Below, piece by piece: positions 1 through 5,296 of a DNA stretch of 5,296 bases (the first letter of the stretch is position 1; every line of letters starts with the position of its first letter). The position numbers and the translations under genes are program-made. This DNA comes from Acidimicrobiia bacterium (GTDB taxonomy: Bacteria; Actinomycetota; Acidimicrobiia; IMCC26256; PALSA-555). The notes below the pieces were generated by a model. It was given only the letters and a program-made list of their open reading frames with translations, had not been told where the DNA came from and did not search any database. Where the stretch lies: assembly GCA_022865365.1 (NCBI GenBank), contig JALHSW010000429.1, positions 1-5,296 of the forward strand. Direction: 5' to 3'.

Positions 1-773
1 CACCGTCGAGCGGTCCCAACTTCTTGGTCTCGTCGGCGAGGCACGATCTCGCCAGAGTGGAACCCGGCCTCGTGACGGCCGCGAGCCGACTCCCGCCACA
101 GCCGGGCCCGCGGGTGCTCGTGGTCGGCGACTCGGTAGCGGGAGCGATCGGCGAGTCGGCCGAGGACCGCCAGGCCACCCTGGGCGTCCAGGCCCGCTCG
201 GCCACGGTGCCGGGCTGCCTGCTCGAGGAGGGTATCGGCGCGCGCGCCATCGTCCACGAGCAGATCAAGCCGCTCGATCCCGGCCGCTCGTGCGTGCCGA
301 CGTGGATCGACGGGGAGCAGCGCTTCGTACCCAACAACATCGTGATCATCTACGGGAGCGCCGCGGGGTTCCAAGAACTGGAGCTCGGGGGGACCTGGGC
401 CGGACCGTGCGACCCTGTCTACCGAGAATGGTACGAGCCGCGATTCCGTGCCGTGGTGCGCCGGTTCACGCAAGCTGGCACCACGGTGAGCGTCGTGCGC
501 CTGCCCCACCTCGTGAACGACTGGGCACCGCCGGATACGAACCAGCGCATCGATTGCGTGAACACCATGAACGAGCTCGTCGCCCGCACGACCAGCGGTG
601 TCCGCATCCTCGACCTCGCCACGTTCGTCTGCCCGCAAGGGCAATGCCGCCAGGAGATCGACGGCGTCGACTACCGCGTCGACGGCATGCACTTCTCAAC
701 CGGCGCCGCGAAAGAGATCGCCCACTGGCTCACCGATCAGATCAGCACCGAGCCTCGGTCCGCGCTCACGTGA
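1..773 (+). CDS. SGNH-type esterase/acyltransferase domain protein, 5'-truncated by window edge
   Basis: The reading frame is open from base 3 to the TGA at 771-773, so the gene probably begins upstream. A TTG at 24 and GTGs at 57 and 72 lack a Shine-Dalgarno sequence. Numbering from TTG 24, GDSV at 35-38 is SGNH block I with Ser37 as likely nucleophile, Gly64 in VPGC fits block II, and DGMH at 220-223 supplies the Asp/His of block V. The block III GxND motif is not visible; YGSAAGFQELE (110-120) occupies that place. Six cysteines (65, 90, 129, 178, 203, 208) suggest disulfides and an extracytoplasmic location. The layout resembles the C-terminal SGNH domain fused to acyltransferase-3 (OafA-like) membrane proteins, which O-acylate surface glycans; the membrane part would lie before the window. 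A stand-alone SGNH hydrolase is possible. The gene converges on the DUF2142 gene with an 8-bp overlap. The fold is fairly certain; the substrate is unknown. Confidence 0.82.
   Translation, partial: PSSGPNFLVSSARHDLARVEPGLVTAASRLPPQPGPRVLVVGDSVAGAIGESAEDRQATLGVQARSATVPGCLLEEGIGARAIVHEQIKPLDPGRSCVPTWIDGEQRFVPNNIVIIYGSAAGFQELELGGTWAGPCDPVYREWYEPRFRAVVRRFTQAGTTVSVVRLPHLVNDWAPPDTNQRIDCVNTMNELVARTTSGVRILDLATFVCPQGQCRQEIDGVDYRVDGMHFSTGAAKEIAHWLTDQISTEPRSALT
766..773. other. Convergent 8-bp gene overlap in a TCACGTGA palindrome
   Basis: The perfect palindrome TCACGTGA contains both stop codons: TGA of the + SGNH gene at 771-773 and TGA of the - DUF2142 gene at 768-766. Both proteins end in Thr (ACG) before the stop. 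No spacer or terminator hairpin fits between the two genes, so each transcript probably runs into the other gene's 3' end. Confidence 0.9.
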
Positions 774-2319
774 CCGTAGGCTCGGCTGCGGGAACGACCT
801 CGGTGTCGTCGTCACGCGCGCCCCCCGGCACGGTGAGCAGCACCGCCAGGCCGACGATGCAGACCAGGTAGCCGCCGAGCAGCAGCCACGGCGGCAACGG
901 CGGGGACCAGTCCCACCTCGCGAAGAAGAGGAGGCTCCCGTCGCGCCCCACCGTGTAGCGACGTAGCTGCTGGGCGTAGGCGATGATCTGACCGATGGCG
1001 AACACCACCCCGAATGTGATCGCGAGTCGCCGTGCCGCAGTGCGGTCGAAGCGGGACGACCGTCGCAAGGCGTACGCCGCGACGATTGGGATACCGGCCG
1101 CGAACGGCAGGACGTAGCGGCCCTGCCACCCGAATCCAGCGTCTCGGGCGATGACGGCGTCGGCGATCGTCGGTCCGACGATCGCGATCGCTGCGGCCAC
1201 GCCGACCACCAGTACGTCGCGGCGCCGCGCGAACGCGAACACCGCCATGATCAGCGTGCCGAGCCCGGCGGTCCACAGGAGGATCACCGGCATGGGTACG
1301 GGGTCGGCGAACCATCCGAACGTCCCGATCGACTCCCGATAGTTGGGCACCACCTGACCGATCGCCCCGCGGATGATCTCGCTCGTAGAGGCGGCAATGG
1401 CGAACCGGCGGTCCGCGAGGCCGAACGGGCTGACCGCGACGTCCCACGCGGTCTGTAGGAGCGTCAGGCCGAAGACCACGCCGGCCCAGAGCCGGACCGA
1501 TCGCTCACGGACGATCTCGCGCAGCCGCGGCTTCGTGGTGAGGGCGAAGAGCGTGAGCGCGACGAGGAGCAGCCAGAACGGTGACGTCTCGCGCGAGAGG
1601 GTGAAGACCGACGCCGCGATCGCGAGTCGGGTCACCAGCCGACCGGAGATCGGACCGCCCTCGGTCGCAAGCCGCACCCCGGAGACCCAGACCGCGATGC
1701 CGGCAGCGATCTCAGGTCCATTCGGGTTGACGACGCCGCTCAGGTAGAGCGCCATGGGTGTGAGCGCCAGGAGCATCCCGGCGCCCGCGAGCTCGCTGTC
1801 GAGCGGTTCGAAGAGGCTGACCGTCGCCGATGCGAGCAGCGCCGCGCAGATGGCCGCGGTGATCGCCCGCATGAGGTCGAGCCCCAGGAGCGGATCGGCC
1901 CACGCGGTGAGTGCCGCAACGACCGCGTAGTAAGTGGGTGGGTGCCGGACCGCGTACGTCGGAGTGGCGACCTCCTTCGAGCTGCCCGCGAACGGCGCGC
2001 ACGCCGGCGTGACGTTGGGAAGAAAGGCATAGCAGGAGGCCCGGAATCCCGAATCGCGGTAGATCGCGGGAACCTGCACGATGCGCTCGAAGGATTGCGG
2101 AGAATTCCCATGCTTCTCGCCGTGCAGGTCGCCGTGCAGGTCGCCGTGTTCGACGATCGCGATCGCGCGAACCACATGGGCCGGCTCGTCGCCCGCGCCG
2201 AACGGAGGTGTGGTGATCGCCCAGACCAGGCCCGTCCCGAAGAACAGTGCGAACGCGACGATGAAGAGTCGGCGCGGGCTCGACCGGACTGCCGCCGCGA
2301 CGTGGGAGATCCGACTCAC
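766..2319 (-). CDS. DUF2142-like polytopic membrane protein
   Basis: A 517-residue protein from the GTG at 2319-2317. I prefer this start to the in-frame GTG at 2352 because it forms a GTGA overlap with the upstream stop and has GAAGGA just before it; the GTG at 2352 has no ribosome site. A basic N-terminus precedes a first membrane helix (about 19-37). Then come GDEPAH (43-48), a His-rich loop (58-70), HPPTYY (126-131), NPNGPE (198-203) and GWQGRYVLPF (397-406), a pattern typical of DUF2142 membrane proteins. I count about 12-13 hydrophobic segments, the last near 479-498, followed by a short acidic tail. Cys96 and Cys107 lie in the first large loop and could pair. DUF2142 proteins often sit in surface-polysaccharide loci and look GT-C-like, but their reaction is not established. 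Here the gene is last in an operon with GT-C-like proteins, consistent with a role in outer-face glycan assembly (inference). Confidence 0.85.
   Translation of the reverse strand: MSRISHVAAAVRSSPRRLFIVAFALFFGTGLVWAITTPPFGAGDEPAHVVRAIAIVEHGDLHGDLHGEKHGNSPQSFERIVQVPAIYRDSGFRASCYAFLPNVTPACAPFAGSSKEVATPTYAVRHPPTYYAVVAALTAWADPLLGLDLMRAITAAICAALLASATVSLFEPLDSELAGAGMLLALTPMALYLSGVVNPNGPEIAAGIAVWVSGVRLATEGGPISGRLVTRLAIAASVFTLSRETSPFWLLLVALTLFALTTKPRLREIVRERSVRLWAGVVFGLTLLQTAWDVAVSPFGLADRRFAIAASTSEIIRGAIGQVVPNYRESIGTFGWFADPVPMPVILLWTAGLGTLIMAVFAFARRRDVLVVGVAAAIAIVGPTIADAVIARDAGFGWQGRYVLPFAAGIPIVAAYALRRSSRFDRTAARRLAITFGVVFAIGQIIAYAQQLRRYTVGRDGSLLFFARWDWSPPLPPWLLLGGYLVCIVGLAVLLTVPGGARDDDTEVVPAAEPTVT
1163..1185. 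repeat. Perfect 11-bp inverted repeat around one base
   Basis: GCGATCGTCGG (1163-1173) is followed by a single T (1174) and its exact reverse complement CCGACGATCGC (1175-1185). It lies within the DUF2142 coding region, in a membrane helix reading IVGPTIADA. As RNA it could form a 10-bp stem with a 3-nt loop. No T run follows on either strand, so it is not a standard terminator. It may be a by-product of frequent ATC/GTC/GCG codons. Confidence 0.75.
2117..2148. repeat. 12-bp tandem repeat, about 2.7 copies, coding for HGDL units
   Basis: The unit TCGCCGTGCAGG occurs twice in full (2117-2128, 2129-2140), then eight bases of a third copy (2141-2148). On the minus strand it encodes the four-residue repeat in HGDLHGDLHGEKHG, in the first outer loop of the DUF2142 protein. 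The unit length is a multiple of three, so copy-number change keeps the frame. Confidence 0.88.
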
Positions 2320-2336
2320 GAGTCCTTCGGATCCTC
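2316..2336 (-). promoter_or_regulatory. GTGA stop/start overlap with ribosome site for the DUF2142 gene
   Basis: On the minus strand the TGA of the 738-residue gene (2318-2316) shares bases with the GTG start of the DUF2142 gene (2319-2317), a four-base GTGA overlap typical of translational coupling. GAAGGA (2328-2323) lies three nt before the GTG, closer than usual, and GAGGA (2336-2332) lies 12 nt before it, farther than usual. Either could serve, or the terminating ribosome may simply restart. Confidence 0.65.
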
Positions 2337-4532
2337 GGTGAGCCGATTGCACATGGGCGTCGGTGTCGCAAGCCGGCGGATCGTTCCGTCGAAGGTTCGC
2401 GTGCCGCGATCGGAGACATCCTGCTCACCGATCCGGGCGGGTGAGTCGGCGACGGGCGCGAAGGTGCTCATCAGCTGGTTGCCGGATCGACCTACGCCGA
2501 CGTAACCCGCCGGGTCCATGCGGAGGGCGAAGTCGGCGGTCGAGTCACCGGGCAGCGCGCACGCGTCGCCGGTCCGCTGCCCGATCTCGGCCGCGTCCGG
2601 GGTCACGCCTTCGATGAGACTCTGATTCTCCCCGGTCCATTCGTACTCGAACCGCACCCTCCCGCCCTCGAGGTGACGCAGCCAGAGGATGCTCGAGCCC
2701 CGCGGATCGGTGGCCGAGCGCACCGGCTCGAGCGTCCCCGCAGGCGCGTCGGCGACCTCGAGGCGCAGACGGAAGCGTCCCGTGCGGGGCGTCTGCTCAA
2801 CGGGATGCCAGAACCGCCCGTTGGACCAATACAGGCCGTCGCAGTCGCCGACCACGAGCAAGGTGTTGGGCGAAGCCGGTGCGGGCAGCGGGAGGTCACC
2901 TCGAAGGACCCGCGACGGCGCGCCGCCCGGGACGACGTCGTGGATGTCGAGCTGGGCGTCGATGAGGGCGGCTCGGGTGTCGTTCGTGACGAGCGGCCCG
3001 TACGCGCGCTGCTGGAGCAGAGTGAGCGAGCCGGTGACCCAACAGCTCCACACCCCGGCCAGCACGAGAGCTGTCATCGTCGCGACGCGCACACCGCGCG
3101 AACGGTCGGCGATCAGCCGCGCCACGTACCAAAAGCCGACGGCACCCCCCACCACGAACAGTGGGACGAAGTCGCCCTGGTAGCGCTCCTCGAGGAACGC
3201 GAGCACGAACATGCCTGCGCAGCCGACCGCCGCTCCGAGGAGCGGTACCCGGAGGGCCGCAGCGGTCGCGCCGCCGCCCTCTGGCCGCGGCGCGCGAATC
3301 ACGGCCACCACCCCCACGATGGTGAGCAGGAACAACAACGTCGACGTGACCGGAACACTCGACGAGAAGTTGACAGCCTCGAACGTCACTCCTCCGATGA
3401 TGCGAGGGGGCGGAGCGAACGACACCCACGGGAACAGGCGGTCGAAGCTGATCGCGTCCGGGCGGAAGTAGTCGAGCAGCAATGTCGGCGCGTACTTGAA
3501 CCCGAAGAGCGTCCCGCCATTCGCCGCGAGAGCAGCTTGCCGACTGGCTCGTGCGGCGAGCTGGTCTTGCAGCTCGTAGGGCGGGGTGCCGAGGAGCGTG
3601 CCGAACTTCACCCAGTTGACGTACGAGTACAGGGCGACCGGCGCGCCCGTTGCCACGACGAGCGGCCAGAAGGAACGGTTGGCCTGGTCGGTCCCGAGGC
3701 CGAGCACGCGCAGCCACCAGGACACCGCCACGTGGGTGCCGGGTTCGCCTGGTTCCTCGTTCGGGTCGGACACTACCGACGTGGCCCGCGCCGCCGATCG
3801 CCGCAGCCACGCGCCGCGAGCTGCGGTCGCGAGACGTGCGAGGAGGACGACACCGAGCGCAACTACCGGACCGAGTCCCACCGACCCACGTGAGAGGTAC
3901 GCGAACGCTGCCGTGATCGACGCGAGCGCGAGGGTGCGCGTGCGCGGGGAGACCAGATACGCCGTCAGGTACGAATACGACGCGACTGACCACGCGATTC
4001 CCCACAGGATCGCCTCGTGGTACACCCAGCTCTCGCTCGCAAGGAAGAGCGCGGTGGAGCCGCACCCCGCCACGAACACGAACGCCCCGGCACCCACGAG
4101 CTCCGGACGCGTTGGGCGGCCGTCGCCGCGCAGCAGTACTCGCGCCTGCCACGAGAGTCGTGACGCATACGTGAGCATGACCACGAACGCGAGCAGCATG
4201 GAAACCCGGCTGAGCTTGCCGTCGAGTTCGCGCGTGAACGCGACGAACGGAAGCCGCAGCAGCGCCGGCCAGGGTCCGAAGTACGTGTAGAAGCGACCGT
4301 CGACGTTGAAGCGCTCGAAGAAGTACGAGCCGGGGCCGGCATCCCAATGGCCGTGCAGCCAGCTGCGGGCCTGGACTTCGTAGAAGTTGGCCAGCAGCAC
4401 GCGGCCGAACGGATCGATCCTGCCTTCGAAGGCGAAGTAGGCAAAGATCGCGGTCGCGACGAGCGCACCGAGCGCACACGCCGCGAAGAACCGCGACCGC
4501 GGCGTCTCGAGGCGTCGTTTGAGCACGCTCAT
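2316..4532 (-). CDS. GT-C glycosyltransferase-like membrane protein with exported C-terminal domain
   Basis: A 738-residue protein starting at ATG 4532-4530, 28 nt after the preceding stop; its ribosome site is weak (GGCAGG about 8 nt upstream). A basic N-terminus leads into helix 1 (16-36). The first outer loop carries RIDP (38-41), whose acidic residue is placed as in GT-C enzymes, then VDGRFYTYFGPWPALLRLPF (77-96). About 11-12 hydrophobic segments run to residue 503. A polar, acidic linker (about 250-270) probably faces the cytoplasm. EERYQGDFVP (448-457) resembles the RY...D..P element of polytopic sugar transferases. Residues 504-738 lie outside the membrane, with GDCDGLYWSNG at 562-572 and a PMCNRL ending (726-731). 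The likely role is transfer of sugar from a lipid-linked donor at the outer membrane face, but no substrate can be named. The C-terminal domain is shared with the upstream gene. The membrane-protein call is firm; the enzymatic role is tentative. Confidence 0.85.
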   Translation of the reverse strand: MSVLKRRLETPRSRFFAACALGALVATAIFAYFAFEGRIDPFGRVLLANFYEVQARSWLHGHWDAGPGSYFFERFNVDGRFYTYFGPWPALLRLPFVAFTRELDGKLSRVSMLLAFVVMLTYASRLSWQARVLLRGDGRPTRPELVGAGAFVFVAGCGSTALFLASESWVYHEAILWGIAWSVASYSYLTAYLVSPRTRTLALASITAAFAYLSRGSVGLGPVVALGVVLLARLATAARGAWLRRSAARATSVVSDPNEEPGEPGTHVAVSWWLRVLGLGTDQANRSFWPLVVATGAPVALYSYVNWVKFGTLLGTPPYELQDQLAARASRQAALAANGGTLFGFKYAPTLLLDYFRPDAISFDRLFPWVSFAPPPRIIGGVTFEAVNFSSSVPVTSTLLFLLTIVGVVAVIRAPRPEGGGATAAALRVPLLGAAVGCAGMFVLAFLEERYQGDFVPLFVVGGAVGFWYVARLIADRSRGVRVATMTALVLAGVWSCWVTGSLTLLQQRAYGPLVTNDTRAALIDAQLDIHDVVPGGAPSRVLRGDLPLPAPASPNTLLVVGDCDGLYWSNGRFWHPVEQTPRTGRFRLRLEVADAPAGTLEPVRSATDPRGSSILWLRHLEGGRVRFEYEWTGENQSLIEGVTPDAAEIGQRTGDACALPGDSTADFALRMDPAGYVGVGRSGNQLMSTFAPVADSPARIGEQDVSDRGTRTFDGTIRRLATPTPMCNRLTEDPKDS
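2340..2867 (-). other. Shared exported C-terminal domain, copy in the 738-residue protein
   Basis: Covers residues 556-731. Elements in order: LLVVGDCDGLYWSNG, PVEQT, GRFRL, AGTLEP, SSILWL, VRFEYEW, an insert with an extra cysteine (658), FDGTIRRLATP and PMCNRL. Alternating hydrophobic and polar residues and many Gly/Pro turns suggest a beta-rich fold, perhaps a lectin-like sandwich; this is inference. The motif-coding bases 2833-2852 match 5051-5070 exactly over 20 bp. Confidence 0.7.
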
Positions 4533-4560
4533 GTCGGGCAGCCTGCCATGCTACGGCGCC

Positions 4561-5296
4561 TCATCCCCGGAGCAGCTCGTTGCACAGCGGCGCACGGGTG
4601 GGCACGCGCTCGAGGGGTCCAGGGAACCTGCGCTCGACGGTGGGGACGTGCGGGTTGCGTCCGATGAGGAAGTCGTCGCCACGGTAGGCGTACAGGGTGT
4701 CGAGCACCCCGACGTCGTCGAGCATCACCGTGAGGGACCCGGTGTGTGAGTCCGCGGCGATGTCGATCGTGTACGGGCGGTCGGGCTCGACCGGGAACGG
4801 GACGTAGCGACCCCTGAACGCCGGGTCGGCGGCGTCGTACTCGAAGAGGATCTCGTCGTCGGGCGCGTACTCCGCGAAGAGGATGTTCGGCTTCTCGGCG
4901 GTCCCCGTCGTGAACAGCGGGACGCGGGTGCCGACTGGACGGCTCGGGAACGCGGCATGCAGCCGGAAATGGCCCGCGGCCGCGGTGCGCTCCACGGCGT
5001 TCCATGGCGTGGTCTTGACTCCGTTCAGCTCCATCCCGTCGGAGATGTAGAGGCCGTCGCAGTCGCCGACGACGAAGAGACGCCCTGGCCGTCCGATCCC
5101 GTTCGGGAGCTCCGAGCCGCGTTCGACCGAGAGCCCGTCGCTTCCGAGCGCACCGGCCACGTCCTGCTGGAAGCCGGCGAAGCCCGCGACGACGTCGGGA
5201 TCGAGGTTGTAGCTCCACTGGCGCTGGTAGCGGAGCGCAAGGCCGAGGTTGACCCACGTCATGAAGATCACGGCGGCGACGAGACCGACGATGGCG
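4561..5296 (-). CDS. Paralogous membrane protein with exported C-terminal domain, 5' end outside window
   Basis: The frame is open from the window edge to the TGA at 4563-4561, showing 244 residues. The GTG at 5271 lies inside a hydrophobic helix, so it is not a credible start. The visible part begins with a membrane segment ending in MTWVNLGLALRYQRQW. This matches in place and character the last helix of the downstream gene (CWVTGSLTLLQQRAY). The exported domain follows: VVGDCDGLYISDG, then AVERT, GHFRL, ILFEY, and a PLCNELL ending four residues or fewer from the C-terminus. Every one of these elements has a counterpart in the downstream protein, so the two are paralogues, probably from tandem duplication. 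By analogy the missing N-terminal part should be a polytopic GT-C-like region, but this is not visible. The next gene starts 28 nt downstream on the same strand, indicating an operon. I do not recognise a named family for the exported domain. Confidence 0.83.
   Translation of the reverse strand, partial: AIVGLVAAVIFMTWVNLGLALRYQRQWSYNLDPDVVAGFAGFQQDVAGALGSDGLSVERGSELPNGIGRPGRLFVVGDCDGLYISDGMELNGVKTTPWNAVERTAAAGHFRLHAAFPSRPVGTRVPLFTTGTAEKPNILFAEYAPDDEILFEYDAADPAFRGRYVPFPVEPDRPYTIDIAADSHTGSLTVMLDDVGVLDTLYAYRGDDFLIGRNPHVPTVERRFPGPLERVPTRAPLCNELLRG
4564..5082 (-). other. Shared exported C-terminal domain, copy in the upstream paralogue
   Basis: This copy begins RLFVVGDCDGLYISDG and continues with AVERT, GHFRL, VGTRVPL, NILFAEY, ILFEYD, RGRYVPF, a stretch rich in short beta-like segments (YTIDIAAD, SLTVMLDDVG), DDFLIGRNPHVP, FPGPLERVPT and PLCNELL. 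It aligns from end to end with the copy at 2340-2867, with clear divergence in the middle. The only two cysteines in this copy, in GDC and LCN, are both conserved in the other copy. Confidence 0.7.

Noticed and set aside
1018..1630. Repeated 12-mer GATCGCGAGTCG at 1018 and 1619
   Set aside because: Both copies encode RLAI in membrane helices with the same preferred codons; two copies are too few to suggest a functional site.
2320..2352. Extended N-terminus of the DUF2142 protein from GTG 2352
   Set aside because: No ribosome site precedes it and it would overlap the upstream gene by 37 nt; the GTG at 2319 gives a typical coupled overlap and places the basic N-terminus just before the first helix.
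2673..3893. Long + strand open frame of 406 codons, antisense to the 738-residue gene
   Set aside because: Its translation is rich in Arg, Glu, His and Pro with no domain or hydrophobic pattern, as expected for an antisense shadow in GC-rich DNA; the minus-strand protein has convincing membrane segments and motifs.
2896..4479. 527-codon minus-strand frame overlapping the 738-residue gene
   Set aside because: It is a shifted frame with an Arg/Ala/Pro-dominated translation and no recognisable motif; the overlapping frame matches a paralogue.
4533..4560. Promoter or terminator in the 28-nt gap, including GGCAGCCTGCC
   Set aside because: The stem would be only four bp, there is no T run, and no -35/-10 pair is visible; the gap looks like an ordinary operon junction.
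4529..5257. 242-codon minus-strand frame overlapping the partial paralogue
   Set aside because: Arg-rich shifted-frame translation; the neighbouring frame carries the conserved GDCDGLY domain and a membrane helix.

Overview
The window is GC-rich, with mostly G or C at third codon positions and GTG/TTG start candidates. This fits a high-GC actinobacterium. The membrane-protein families resemble those of Acidimicrobiia-like lineages, but that placement is an impression from sequence style and no marker gene supports it.

Layout. On the + strand, 1-773 holds the 3' part of a gene for an extracytoplasmic SGNH-type esterase/acyltransferase domain; its 5' part lies outside the window. The rest is a tightly packed minus-strand operon, read right to left. 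First is the 3' part of a membrane protein with an exported C-terminal domain (5296-4561, cut by the edge). After a 28-nt gap comes a complete 738-residue polytopic membrane protein of GT-C glycosyltransferase-like layout carrying the same C-terminal domain (4532-2316). It is joined by a 4-nt GTGA overlap to a DUF2142-type polytopic membrane protein (2319-766). The + and - genes converge and overlap by 8 bp inside a perfect TCACGTGA palindrome, so no spacer remains for a terminator between them. No stretch over 300 bases lacks a gene. I see no tRNA, rRNA, mobile element, CRISPR array or clear promoter.

How the genes may work together (inference): GT-C-like proteins and DUF2142 proteins are membrane proteins thought to act on lipid-linked sugars at the outer face of the membrane. 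SGNH domains of the type seen here often add or remove acyl groups on surface glycans. The locus therefore looks like part of a cell-surface polysaccharide or glycolipid assembly region. The most distinctive point is the pair of tandem paralogues sharing an exported C-terminal domain. That domain starts with a GDCDGLY motif and ends with a P-x-C-N-x-L motif, and I cannot assign it to a named family.
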